Shown: piece by piece, positions 23,291-32,720 of the stretch | How the letters are laid out: each line of letters opens with the position of its first letter | Position numbering within the stretch: the stretch's first letter is position 1 | Assembly: GCA_024402565.1 (NCBI GenBank) | Contig: JAKSTM010000019.1 | Coordinates: 1 to 35,893, forward strand | From: Treponema sp. | GTDB taxonomy: Bacteria > Spirochaetota > Spirochaetia > Treponematales > Treponemataceae | Direction of reading: 5' to 3' | Length of the DNA stretch: 35,893 nt | Notes under the pieces: model-generated | Database searches by the model: none | Told to the model about the DNA's origin: nothing | What the model saw: the letters and a program-made list of their open reading frames with translations, nothing else | Position numbers and translations under genes: made by a program

Positions 23291-26038
23291 TTACTTCTGG
23301 AGCTCTTCAATGTAGCTCGTCATTTTCTCAACTACATTAAGTTCTTCCTGGAGTTTTGCTTTTTCGGCTTCAACCTGTTCTTTTGGAGCGTGAACGGCAA
23401 AATTTCCGTTCAGCTTGTTCTGGCTTCTTTCGGCGTACTTTTTGTGTTCTTCCAGAGTTTTCTGGAAACGTGTAAGAAGCTGTTCCTTGTTGATTGAATC
23501 ATCAAGAAGGATGAAGGCTTCAAAGCCAACACCAACTGTACCAATTGAAGAGGCTGGTTTTGCGTCAACAAAGTCAATATTTGCAATACCAGAAAGGAGT
23601 TTTACCATGTCGGCGTAACTGATACAAACTTCGGCATCACTTCCCTTTTCAATCTTGATTGCAATGTTGATCTTAAGTGCTGGGTCAATTCCACATTCAA
23701 CGCGGAGTGCACGAACTTTACCAACCAGGTCTTTAAGAACGTCAAAGCGTTTTGTAACTGCGTCGTTCTTGCGTGCATCGCTTGGTTCTGGGAATGGAGC
23801 ATTGATGATCATGCCGTTGTATTCAGAAGTTGTGATAATCTTGTTTGCACCTGCCTTCTTGCGGTTTTCTACCAGTTCAGCCAGAGGAAGTTTTGCGTAG
23901 ATTTCTTCTGTTACGAATGGAAGATATGGGTGCAAAAGACGAAGGTTTTCTTCCAGCAGATTCAGGATAACTGAAACTACGCGGTCCTTTTCGTGTTCGT
24001 CCCCGTTCTTGAATGAAAGTTTTGTGGCTTCAACGTACCAGTCACAGTATTCGTTCCAGAAGTATTCCATCATAGCCGATGCAGCATCATTGTAGCGGTA
24101 GCTTTCAAGAGCTTCGCGGGCAATGCGTGTTGCGTTATCAAGGCGGCTGTAAATCCATTTGTCCAGTTCTGTAAGATCAGCGTCTGTAATTGGGATCAAA
24201 GTGCGGCCTTCAAGGTTACCCATAATGTAGCGGCTTGCGTTCCATACTTTGTTACAGAAACGTGAACCAAGTTTGAAGCTGTCTTTGTCGATAAGGATAT
24301 CCTGTCCCTGAGCACACATGAATCCAAGTGTGAACTTAAGGGCATCGGCACCATACATGTCGATGATTTCAAGTGGGTCCATACCGTTTCCAAGAGACTT
24401 GGACATTTTGCGTCCCTGCTTGTCGCGAACAAGACCGTGAATATAAATGTCATGGAACGGAGCCTTTCCTGTAAATTCAAGACCGGCCATAATCATTCGA
24501 GCAACCCAGAAGAAGATGATGTCGTATGCAGTTACCAGGGCTGTTGTAGGATAGAACTTTGCCAGGTCTTCTGTGTTTTCAGGCCATCCCAAAGTTGAGA
24601 AAGGCCAGAGCCATGAACTGAACCATGTATCAAGAACATCAGGATCCTGTTTAAGTTTATCAGCTCCGGCTCCACATTTTGGACAGCATTTTGGATCTTC
24701 ACGGCTAACGATTGTTTCACCACATTCACAGTACCATGCAGGAATACGGTGACCCCACCAGATCTGACGGCTTACACACCAGTCGCGGATATTTACCAGC
24801 CACTGTTCGTAAGTATTTTCCCATTTCTGTGGGAAGAACTGGATTTCACCTGCTTTCCATGCGGCAAGGGCTTTGTCGGCCATTGGCTTCATTTTTACGA
24901 ACCACTGGTCAGAAAGGTAAGGTTCTACAACAGTTTTACAGCGGTAACATTTACCAACTGAGTGAACCATTTTTTCTTCTTCTTTGAAAAGACCTGCTTC
25001 TGTAAGGTCTTCGATTACAAGCTTACGTGCTGCTTCAGGTTTAAGACCACGGTATTTTTCCGGAACGTTTTCGTTCATTTTTCCGTCCGGAGTAAGAAGA
25101 TTGATTACTTCAAGGTTGTGGCGTTTACCAACTTCCCAGTCGTTAGGGTCATGAGCCGGTGTGATTTTTACCATACCAGTTCCGAATTCCATATCAACGT
25201 ATTCATCAGCGATGATAGGGATTTCTTTTCCTGTGAGAGGAAGTTTCAGCATTTTTCCAACGATTGCCTTGTAGCGTTCATCTTTTGGATTTACGGCAAC
25301 GGCAGTATCACCAAAGAAAGTTTCAGGACGAGTTGTAGCAACTTCAATCTTTCCGCTTCCGTCGGCATATTCGTAGTAAAGGTGATACATTGCACCCTGT
25401 GTATCTTCGTGGTCAACTTCGTCATCGGCAAGGGCAGTTCCACAGCGAGGACACCAGTTTACAAGGCGCTTACCTTTGTACATGAGTCCACGTTCATAAA
25501 GAGTTACGAAAACGTCACGAACGGCACCAGAAAGACCTTCGTCGTATGTAAAGCGTTCGCGGTCCCAGTCTGTAGAGTTACCAAGTTTTTTCTGCTGCTT
25601 AACGATGATGTTGTGGTGTTCTTCTTTTACCTGCCATGTGCGTTCCAGGAACTTTTCACGGCCCAGGTCATTACGAGTCTTGCCTTCAGCTTTAAGTTTT
25701 CTTTCAACAACGTTCTGTGTGGCAATACCAGCGTGGTCTGTACCAGTTACCCAGAGAGTGTTGTCTCCGCGCATACGGTGGTAGCGAACTACGATGTCCT
25801 GAAGAGTGTTGTTAAGCCCGTGTCCCATGTGGAGAACGCCGGTAACATTTGGAGGAGGAATGACGACGGCATAGGTGTCTGATTTTTTGCAAGATTCACA
25901 CTGGCATTTGTACTGTCCATGTACTGGAGATGCCTCATCACTTGCAGGCTTGAAGTAGCCTTTGCTTTCCCATTCACCATAAATACGATCTTCAAAAGTT
26001 TTAGGATCGTAAGCCTTTTCCATTTCGATTGCTTTCAT
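23291..26038 (-). CDS. valS: Valyl-tRNA synthetase
   Basis: The 915-residue enzyme attaches valine to tRNA-Val. The class I signatures are HMGH (70-73, in PPPNVTGVLHMGHGLNN) and KMSKS (GRKMSKSLGNG). The editing domain shows TTRPETFFGDTAVAVNP. A zinc site in the middle (CECGETIVSREDPKCCPKCG) precedes DVLDTWFSSWLWPFST, typical of ValRS. The C-terminal coiled coil binds tRNA. An N-terminal cysteine group (CQCESC, about 45-50) just before the HIGH region is unusual. The start was set at ATG 26038, with GGAGG 8 nt upstream, instead of the longer frame from 26107, whose extra 23 residues fall in the promoter region. No T-box leader is visible. Confidence 0.97.
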   Translation of the reverse strand: MKAIEMEKAYDPKTFEDRIYGEWESKGYFKPASDEASPVHGQYKCQCESCKKSDTYAVVIPPPNVTGVLHMGHGLNNTLQDIVVRYHRMRGDNTLWVTGTDHAGIATQNVVERKLKAEGKTRNDLGREKFLERTWQVKEEHHNIIVKQQKKLGNSTDWDRERFTYDEGLSGAVRDVFVTLYERGLMYKGKRLVNWCPRCGTALADDEVDHEDTQGAMYHLYYEYADGSGKIEVATTRPETFFGDTAVAVNPKDERYKAIVGKMLKLPLTGKEIPIIADEYVDMEFGTGMVKITPAHDPNDWEVGKRHNLEVINLLTPDGKMNENVPEKYRGLKPEAARKLVIEDLTEAGLFKEEEKMVHSVGKCYRCKTVVEPYLSDQWFVKMKPMADKALAAWKAGEIQFFPQKWENTYEQWLVNIRDWCVSRQIWWGHRIPAWYCECGETIVSREDPKCCPKCGAGADKLKQDPDVLDTWFSSWLWPFSTLGWPENTEDLAKFYPTTALVTAYDIIFFWVARMIMAGLEFTGKAPFHDIYIHGLVRDKQGRKMSKSLGNGMDPLEIIDMYGADALKFTLGFMCAQGQDILIDKDSFKLGSRFCNKVWNASRYIMGNLEGRTLIPITDADLTELDKWIYSRLDNATRIAREALESYRYNDAASAMMEYFWNEYCDWYVEATKLSFKNGDEHEKDRVVSVILNLLEENLRLLHPYLPFVTEEIYAKLPLAELVENRKKAGANKIITTSEYNGMIINAPFPEPSDARKNDAVTKRFDVLKDLVGKVRALRVECGIDPALKINIAIKIEKGSDAEVCISYADMVKLLSGIANIDFVDAKPASSIGTVGVGFEAFILLDDSINKEQLLTRFQKTLEEHKKYAERSQNKLNGNFAVHAPKEQVEAEKAKLQEELNVVEKMTSYIEELQK

Positions 26039-26078
26039 TCGATATTCCTCCAAAGAATACTTTAAAAAATGTTCATTT

Positions 26079-26107
26079 ATTATAGTGAATTGCACAGGGA
26101 ATGTCAT
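26079..26107 (-). promoter_or_regulatory. valS promoter
   Basis: ATGACA (26107-26102), a 17-bp spacer and TATAAT (26084-26079) on the minus strand, with a leader of about 35 nt that holds the Shine-Dalgarno. Confidence 0.75.
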
Positions 26108-26111
26108 TGCA

Positions 26112-26141
26112 GTGACAAATCTTGCCTTTCTTCCATATAAT
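26112..26141 (+). promoter_or_regulatory. Promoter of the RND efflux pair
   Basis: GTGACA (26112-26117), an 18-bp spacer and TATAAT (26136-26141). The -35 boxes of this promoter and of valS stand back to back and together make a near palindrome (TGTCATTGCAGTGACA, 26102-26117), a possible binding site for a shared regulator. The predicted leader is about 12 nt and has no clear Shine-Dalgarno. Confidence 0.65.
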
Positions 26142-26159
26142 CAGTAATTTTAACAAAGT

Positions 26160-27224
26160 ATGCCCAGACTTTCGAAAAAAACTTTAATCCTTTCGTGCGC
26201 CGCATTGGTGGTTGCACTGATTGTAATTATCTTCCTTTTAAGAGGAAAGAAATCGTCCGAATATGTCGCACCGACACCCTCCGTTACAATTGCAAAACCT
26301 ACAATTAGTTCCGTAGAACAATCCATTACAATTTCGGGTTACGTCGAAGCAAAAGCTATGATTCCTGTCGTTCCTTTTGTTTCAGGTACAATTACAGATT
26401 ATCCTGTCAAGGCGGGAGATTATGTTGAAAAAGACACAATCCTTGCAAAAATCGACGACGCTCCTTACCGCCAGCAATTTCTTCAGGCCGAAGCAGCCTA
26501 CACTGGTTATAAATCTACTTATGAAAGAATAGAAAATCTTTTCAAATCCGGAGCAACAACTCAACAAAACTATGATTCTGCAAAAGCCCAGTTTGATGCA
26601 GCAAAAGCACAATATGATCTGGCAAAACTTCAAATGGACTACACCCTTGTAAAAGCACCAGTTTCTGGAACAGTCCTTATTGCCGATCAGGCAGTTGGTT
26701 CAATCGGAACAACGACACAACCGCTGACAGTTCTCGCAGATATAAACGACCTGGTTGTGCGTCTTAAAGTCCCGGAAAAATATTTCGACCTGTTTTTGAT
26801 CAAACGAGATCAAATAAAAATAAAAGTTATCAGACCTGGAATAAAAGGAATGTATGAAGATGCAGTTACGTCCGCCACAATCGAAAACATTGCGCCATAC
26901 ATTTCACCGGAAAGCAAAAACTTCCAGGTTGTCTGTCATCTGGAAACCCCTGGTGACAGATTCAAACCAGGAATGTTCATAAAAGTTGAAACCATTTACG
27001 ACACTTTTGAAAATATTCCAGTTATGCCTGTTACTACTCAGAAGCTGGACAAATCCTGCTATATTTATTTTGAAGACACAAATACTGTCAAATATATCGA
27101 CATGAAAGAAGCCGCTTCCGACGGAAAGAACTTTGTCGTTCCGAATGAATACGCAAATTGTTTCTTTGTAACAGACGGTCAGAATTCCGTATTTGACGGA
27201 CAAAAAGTACGGGTAATAGAATAA
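26160..27224 (+). CDS. RND efflux periplasmic adaptor (HlyD/AcrA family)
   Basis: The 354-residue protein links an RND pump to an outer-membrane channel. It has one N-terminal membrane anchor (about 8-27), the lipoyl halves (GYVEAKAMIPVVPFVSGTI, then VKAPVSGTVLIADQAVGSIG), a short alpha-hairpin (about 105-165) and beta-barrel and membrane-proximal domains (DRFKPGMFIKVE). The anchor lacks a lipobox cysteine in the right place. It stands 2 nt before the pump gene. No TolC-like channel is encoded in the window, so that part must come from elsewhere. Confidence 0.92.
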   Translation: MPRLSKKTLILSCAALVVALIVIIFLLRGKKSSEYVAPTPSVTIAKPTISSVEQSITISGYVEAKAMIPVVPFVSGTITDYPVKAGDYVEKDTILAKIDDAPYRQQFLQAEAAYTGYKSTYERIENLFKSGATTQQNYDSAKAQFDAAKAQYDLAKLQMDYTLVKAPVSGTVLIADQAVGSIGTTTQPLTVLADINDLVVRLKVPEKYFDLFLIKRDQIKIKVIRPGIKGMYEDAVTSATIENIAPYISPESKNFQVVCHLETPGDRFKPGMFIKVETIYDTFENIPVMPVTTQKLDKSCYIYFEDTNTVKYIDMKEAASDGKNFVVPNEYANCFFVTDGQNSVFDGQKVRVIE

Positions 27225-27226
27225 CC

Positions 27227-30200
27227 ATGAAACTTTCAGAATTCAGTGTAAAACATCCAATAATAATTTCCATGTGTCTCATCGTTCTGGTGGTATTCGG
27301 ATTTTTTTCCATTAACGGAATGCCACTGGAATTCATGACCGACATTTCCATGCCACAGGCAATTGTTTACACAATTTACCCCGGAGCCTCTGCAGAAGAT
27401 GTAGAACAAGATATTTCTTCCGTTATGGAAGATGCGTTTGTTACTTTACCACATTTTAAAAGTGTAGACAGTGCATCTTACAGTTCCGTTTCCTGGGTTA
27501 CTGTTACTTATGCTGATGGCATTGATCCATATGACCAGCTTGAAGAACTTCGCAACAGAATTCGCGAAATAAAAGATCAGTTGCCGGAAGGAATTCAAGG
27601 GGACCCGGTTGCCGTTGTCGGCGGAATCACCATGCTTCCTGTTATCACATTTACCATCTCCGCAGGACAGGATGCAGGAAGAGTTACAGAATATGTAAAC
27701 AACGAACTGATTCCAAAACTTACCCGCATAGACGGCGTTTCTTCAATTGATCTTGAAGGCGGAAGAGAACTACAGCTTAATGTAAAACTTAGAACTGATG
27801 ATCTTGTCTCAAAAGGTATTTCGGTAACACAGGTTTATCAGGTTTTAAATTACGGAAATGTAAACCTGCCATTAGGAAATGCAACGCACGAAAATCGTGC
27901 CATTCAGGTTCGTTACGCCGGTGGTTTTAACTCCCTCGACGACGTAAGAAATCTTCCAGTTGGAGTTGCAGACGGAACAACTGTAATTCGTCTTTCAGAT
28001 GTTGCCGACATCAGTCTGGAATATCCAAAAGAAGAATATTACGTAAACGACGGAACAAATCCTCTTACAATAGTAAGCATTACAAAACGCAGTGACGGTG
28101 ACACTGTAAAAATCGTAAAACAGGTAAAAAAAGTCCTTCAGCAGGAAGAACAGAATTCCGGCGGGGCACTTTCCTTCCATGTTGTTTCTGATGATGCACG
28201 TCAGGTTACAGCATCGCTTAAAACCGTTGTTACCTCCGGAATCGCCGGCATTATTTTTGCTATTCTGGTAATTCTCCTTTTCCTGGCAGACTGGCGCGCC
28301 ACATTAACAATTGGCGTTTCAATACCTCTCTGTATTCTTTTCAGTTTTATCGGACTTAAAATATTTGGCATTTCTATTAACCTTATGAGTCTCTCAGGAC
28401 TTGTTATTTCTCTGGGTATGGTTGTTGATGGAAGTTCTGTTATGCTGGATCAAATTTACCGCTATTACCGTCAGCGAAATCCAAAAACCGGAGAAACACT
28501 TTACACTGTAACACAGTCCATTTATAAAGGTTGGGATGAAGTTGCCCTTTCCATTTTTGCATCCGTTGCAACTACAATGGTTGTTTTCATTCCGATTGCT
28601 CTTTTGGACGGACTTATCGGAATGGTTCTGCATTCTGTTGCCATCACAATCATTATGGCAATCGGCTGTTCTTTCTTAGTAGCAGTAATTGTAGTTCCAT
28701 TTCTTCTTAAACTGGTATTAAAAGAAGGCGGTCCTAAAATCAGAACAAAGCCAAGACGCTTTGACATTTTTATGGACAAGCTTGAAATCTGGTATAGAAA
28801 AATTCTCGTCTGGTCATTAAACAATAAATTTACTGTTCTTGCCTGTTCAGTTGTCCTTCTTGTTTTCTCGGGATTCATTGCAACACAACTTGGTATAGCA
28901 TTCATTCCATCAACTGACTCAGGCGACTTTTACCTTTCTGTAGACTTTCCTGTTGGGACTCGCATAGAAGATACTGAACGAAAAATGAAGACAGCAACTG
29001 ATCTTCTATATAAGTATGTTCCTGAAATAGACAACGTAATTTTTTATATTGGTAGAAGTCAGAACAAAGGCATCATGACAATGAATGCTCCGGAATGCGC
29101 CTATGCTCACGTAATTCTGGTTCCTGTTTCAGAACGAAAACGTGATGTTCATGACATAAGCATGCAAATGCAGGAAATCTGGAGTACTGCCCTTCCAGAC
29201 TCAAAAGTCTCTATCGAAAACGGCGGCTTTGACAAACTGGTAGGTTATGTTTCTGGCGGTGGTGGTTACGGACTCACCTTGATTTCTGAAGATCTGGATT
29301 TACTTTATGAAACCGCAAGCGGCATAAAAGATTTTCTTGAAAGAGATCCTGATGTTGTTACTGCAAAACTTGATACAGACTTCGACACCAGCACCATGGT
29401 TATCGATATGAGTCAGGAATATTTAAGTTCTCTTGGACTTACCAGTTACCAGGCAGGGATTACCTCGGCAATTCTTTTCCAGGGCATTGATGCAGGCCGT
29501 TACAAAGAGGCAAGTACAGGTAAACGTTATAATTTAAAACTCATTTCTGATATTGCAGATTCAGATATTACTCTGGATGATATTGCAAATGTTCATATTA
29601 TCACTGATCGGGGACAGGACGTTTCTTTTGCAAACCTGGCAGATATTTATGTAGAAAAATCCGTATCCCAGATTAACCATTCAGACCGCGCAAAAACAAT
29701 CACAGTTTCTGCTACATTAAAATCGGAAAATACAAGTGGAGTCTCTCAAAGAGTTCGCGAATACCTGGACAAAAATCCACTTCCAAACGATGTAGACAGT
29801 GCAGCCGGTGGAATCATGAGTTTGATCGGCGGAATGATTGGTCCTATGATTACGGCACTTCTCATTGCCATATTCCTTGTTTATACAGTTATGGTAATGC
29901 AGTTCGAACGTTTTAAGCAGCCTCTCATCATTATGATGACAATTCCTTTCTGCTTTATTGGTGTTATTGCAGGTCTTATGATGTTCGGTTCCACTATGAA
30001 CCTTATTGCTCTTTTAGGTTTAATTTCTCTTTCAGGTGTTGTTGTTAATAACGGAATTATTCTGGTTGATTATGTAAACCAGCTGCGCCGTGACCGCCGT
30101 ATTGAATTGGCTAAAGAAAAAGGTTTTCAAGACAAAGATGGTGACTGGCACATAAACTTAACACCAGAAGAAGAAGATACATTTCTACGAAGCTGTGTTA

Positions 30201-30421
30201 CAGACGGTTCCGCTTCCAGAATCAAACCTATCTTAATCACTACACTGACAACACTTCTGGGAGACATTCCAATGGCAGTGGCAAAAGGTGAAGGTTCTGA
30301 AATTTATGCACCTATGGGGCAGGCCATTGTTGGTGGACTTATTACAAGTACAATAATCACCCTGGTGCTGATTCCGACACTATATTACATGACCGAGAAA
30401 AGGAAAAAAGGTAATAAGTGA
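27227..30421 (+). CDS. RND-family efflux transporter
   Basis: The 1064-residue inner-membrane pump has the twofold layout of RND transporters: helix 1, a large periplasmic loop, six helices, and the same again. Typical motifs are MPLEFMTDISMPQAIVYTIYPGASAEDVE and the TM4 motif GMVVDGSSVML. Compared with AcrB, Asp407 is kept (Asp401 here), while Asp408 is Gly402 and Lys940 is Asn941 (SGVVVNNGIILVDYV). That pattern occurs in many non-proteobacterial RND proteins. The proton or sodium path may therefore differ. It is cotranscribed with the adaptor. The substrate cannot be predicted. Confidence 0.93.
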   Translation: MKLSEFSVKHPIIISMCLIVLVVFGFFSINGMPLEFMTDISMPQAIVYTIYPGASAEDVEQDISSVMEDAFVTLPHFKSVDSASYSSVSWVTVTYADGIDPYDQLEELRNRIREIKDQLPEGIQGDPVAVVGGITMLPVITFTISAGQDAGRVTEYVNNELIPKLTRIDGVSSIDLEGGRELQLNVKLRTDDLVSKGISVTQVYQVLNYGNVNLPLGNATHENRAIQVRYAGGFNSLDDVRNLPVGVADGTTVIRLSDVADISLEYPKEEYYVNDGTNPLTIVSITKRSDGDTVKIVKQVKKVLQQEEQNSGGALSFHVVSDDARQVTASLKTVVTSGIAGIIFAILVILLFLADWRATLTIGVSIPLCILFSFIGLKIFGISINLMSLSGLVISLGMVVDGSSVMLDQIYRYYRQRNPKTGETLYTVTQSIYKGWDEVALSIFASVATTMVVFIPIALLDGLIGMVLHSVAITIIMAIGCSFLVAVIVVPFLLKLVLKEGGPKIRTKPRRFDIFMDKLEIWYRKILVWSLNNKFTVLACSVVLLVFSGFIATQLGIAFIPSTDSGDFYLSVDFPVGTRIEDTERKMKTATDLLYKYVPEIDNVIFYIGRSQNKGIMTMNAPECAYAHVILVPVSERKRDVHDISMQMQEIWSTALPDSKVSIENGGFDKLVGYVSGGGGYGLTLISEDLDLLYETASGIKDFLERDPDVVTAKLDTDFDTSTMVIDMSQEYLSSLGLTSYQAGITSAILFQGIDAGRYKEASTGKRYNLKLISDIADSDITLDDIANVHIITDRGQDVSFANLADIYVEKSVSQINHSDRAKTITVSATLKSENTSGVSQRVREYLDKNPLPNDVDSAAGGIMSLIGGMIGPMITALLIAIFLVYTVMVMQFERFKQPLIIMMTIPFCFIGVIAGLMMFGSTMNLIALLGLISLSGVVVNNGIILVDYVNQLRRDRRIELAKEKGFQDKDGDWHINLTPEEEDTFLRSCVTDGSASRIKPILITTLTTLLGDIPMAVAKGEGSEIYAPMGQAIVGGLITSTIITLVLIPTLYYMTEKRKKGNK

Positions 30422-30437
30422 TAAATAATAAATAATA

Positions 30438-30488
30438 AATAATAAGTAACAGATAATAATTATAATTTATTACCTATTACTTATTATT
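30438..30488. repeat. Long AT-rich inverted repeat between convergent genes
   Basis: Arms of 22 bp (30438-30459 and 30467-30488) pair at 20 positions around a 7-nt loop, made almost only of A and T (AATAATAAGTAA type). A TAAATAA run precedes it. It lies between the stop of the RND gene (30421) and that of the esterase (30493). It may act as a bidirectional terminator, though it lacks GC pairs, or it may be a fold-back element. Confidence 0.7.
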
Positions 30489-30492
30489 TGAC

Positions 30493-32580
30493 TCACACTT
30501 TTATTCTTCCAGGCATTGCAGGGAGAGTTCCTGAATAGAGGTTCACACATTCAGGACAATTTGCCCATAGATAGCGGATTTCTTTAATTTTTGTAAACAG
30601 TGGAATTTCTGGTAAAACCAGACAAACTGTATTTTCGGAAACAATTTCTGCTGCTACCGCAAGAACAGATTCTTTGCCAAAACCGTTTCTAAGTAAAAGT
30701 GAAAATCCGAAAACCTCTTTTGTTTCCTTTGAAAAATCTACGGCTCCATTTTCAATGACATAAGCTTTAAGAGGATTATCTGTTTTGAAAACCACTTTAC
30801 AGTAGTTTTCTTTGTTTTCTGAAAGTCCCCGTTCTGTATGCAGTTCCATACTGTTCATCTTTGCACATTCAGAATAATCTTTTCCATAAACAAGACGCAA
30901 AGCCTGTTCTGCCGCTCTTGTGCCACCTGTAAGTTTTTTTTCAGGATGTAAATCGTTCCATTCACCGGCGTCTATGGCAACACTTAATGCCATACAAGAA
31001 TTCTTTTCGCAGGCACCATTCTGTGCTTCACGAATTTCCGCCCAATTACTGGTTACAGGGAAAGAATCCGGAAGAACATCATCGGCCCATGACGGCAGCT
31101 GCATTACTACAAAAGGCATATTTTTTTCCGGACAATATGTAAAACGACTTCGCCAAAGTTTAATCATTCTATCCAGAAGTTCTTCGTACTCATAAGGTTT
31201 AGAATCGTTACTTTCCCCCTGATACCACAAAGCGCCCCGGACAGCAGTATTAAAACAAGGAGCCAGCATAGCATTATATAAAGCCTGTGGCTCATATTCG
31301 AAGAATGTATTTGGAGGACAGTCTTCAATCTGAGTAGTTGCACAGCAAAACCAATCTCCATTCAATGGAATATAAATTCCTTCAGTATTAGTTTTTTCAA
31401 AGCAAGTATTTTCCTGATCACATCTTAATGGAGCCGTTCCTTCTACCTGTTCTACATTACGAATAGCAGTTGGAATCACTTTTTTGTCACGACTTGCCAG
31501 GGCGTAATGTTTTTCAGGCCAGAAAAACATTTTTCTACCATGAAGATTCTGCTGAACACGTAGTGTAATTGTATTTACGCCTTCCTTAAGAATTCCGTCA
31601 GGAATGTCGTAACGGCGTGGCGGATAAACATAATATGTAATACCAACCTGAACACCGTTTATAAATACCATATCTGCATCACGAATGGTTCCGGTCCAGA
31701 TACGTGCTCCCTTTTCTTTAAAATACGAAACGTCATCTGCAGTCAAAACTACTTCTTTCTTAAACCAGACGATTCCGCCATTTTCCACCAGATCAACTTC
31801 TCCCGGAATATGACAGGTTCCCCATCCGGCTTCTTCCGCCTGACTGCAAGTCCAGTCTTTCCAGTCTTCCTTCATTCCAGAATCAAGTTCATAAATCTTT
31901 TTATTCCATTCATTCTGAGCAGCTTTCTCTGCATCCTGCACACTCTGAACGTAACCTGGCTTTTTCAACTCTTCAAGGCGGCGTACATAATCTCCCACCC
32001 CTGCCATAGATTCACCATTCATCCAGGCTGTAACAGGAGTTCCACCCTGACAGCAGGCAATAACACCTACAGGAATTCCCAAGTCTTCTGAAAGTTTTTT
32101 TGCAAAAAAATAAGAAGTCCCGCTCATTCCACTTAAGGTATCCGGAGCCGGCATTTTCCATTCAGGATTATTCACAGAATCTTTTGGACCTTCAAAATCA
32201 AAGGTAACAGGAATTGTGATCATTCGAATATTTTGATTTTCAGGCTTTTTAAATTCATCTGGATATGTATACTTCAAACGTTCCATTTGAAGCTGCATGT
32301 TACTCTGCCCTGAACAAATCCATACTTCTCCAACAGCAACATTTGTATAAGTGATTTCTTCATCTGAACACCGTAAAATCATATCTCGCCCGGCAGAAGC
32401 AGGCCCCGGATTAAATTCAATTTTCCAATTTCCATCATTATCTGATTGAACAGAGTAATTCAAACCGGCAAACTCCATGGTTACCATACTATTACATGGA
32501 GCCACTCCGTTCACACAGTTTACAGCGTTCTGTAAAAGCACCATATTTGATGCAGAAATCCCTTTTGTATAAAAATTCAT
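30493..32580 (-). CDS. Sialate O-acetylesterase-like SGNH esterase
   Basis: The 695-residue enzyme removes O-acetyl groups from sialic acids or other sugars. The SGNH blocks are VWICSGQSNM (nucleophile Ser93), GALWYQGESND, and NDLHPEKK with the catalytic Asp-His. A beta-sandwich insert (about 240-350; GGIVWFKKEVVLTADD, INTITLRVQQNL) is typical of the family. No signal peptide is visible, so it is probably cytoplasmic and acts on imported sugars. A TATAAT (32616-32611) and AAGGAAACA precede the ATG. Acetylxylan or other sugar esters are possible alternative substrates. With the GH95 enzyme it points to host or plant glycan use. Confidence 0.88.
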   Translation of the reverse strand: MNFYTKGISASNMVLLQNAVNCVNGVAPCNSMVTMEFAGLNYSVQSDNDGNWKIEFNPGPASAGRDMILRCSDEEITYTNVAVGEVWICSGQSNMQLQMERLKYTYPDEFKKPENQNIRMITIPVTFDFEGPKDSVNNPEWKMPAPDTLSGMSGTSYFFAKKLSEDLGIPVGVIACCQGGTPVTAWMNGESMAGVGDYVRRLEELKKPGYVQSVQDAEKAAQNEWNKKIYELDSGMKEDWKDWTCSQAEEAGWGTCHIPGEVDLVENGGIVWFKKEVVLTADDVSYFKEKGARIWTGTIRDADMVFINGVQVGITYYVYPPRRYDIPDGILKEGVNTITLRVQQNLHGRKMFFWPEKHYALASRDKKVIPTAIRNVEQVEGTAPLRCDQENTCFEKTNTEGIYIPLNGDWFCCATTQIEDCPPNTFFEYEPQALYNAMLAPCFNTAVRGALWYQGESNDSKPYEYEELLDRMIKLWRSRFTYCPEKNMPFVVMQLPSWADDVLPDSFPVTSNWAEIREAQNGACEKNSCMALSVAIDAGEWNDLHPEKKLTGGTRAAEQALRLVYGKDYSECAKMNSMELHTERGLSENKENYCKVVFKTDNPLKAYVIENGAVDFSKETKEVFGFSLLLRNGFGKESVLAVAAEIVSENTVCLVLPEIPLFTKIKEIRYLWANCPECVNLYSGTLPAMPGRIKV

Positions 32581-32610
32581 TGTTTCCTTCCAGTCTTTTT
32601 ATTCGGCCCA

Positions 32611-32616
32611 ATTATA
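32611..32616 (-). promoter_or_regulatory. -10 box of the esterase gene
   Basis: TATAAT on the minus strand, about 30 nt before the ATG at 32580. The -35 (GATTAT) is poor, so the assignment is tentative. Confidence 0.4.
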
Positions 32617-32695
32617 TCATACATCAAACCTGCATAATCATACAAAAAATCACTTATTCGGATTTTCTTTAAAATCTACAAATTCTATAGTATTA

Positions 32696-32701
32696 TATAA
32701 T
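32696..32701 (+). promoter_or_regulatory. -10 box of the CBS-ACT gene
   Basis: TATAAT at 32696-32701, with no convincing -35. The following AGGAGG gives the CBS-ACT gene a standard ribosome-binding site. Confidence 0.45.
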
Positions 32702-32720
32702 AATATTTAGGAGGACTATT

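Noticed and set aside
24962..25882. 306-codon plus-strand frame inside valS
   Set aside because: It is antisense to a highly conserved gene, has no Shine-Dalgarno and no recognisable motif.
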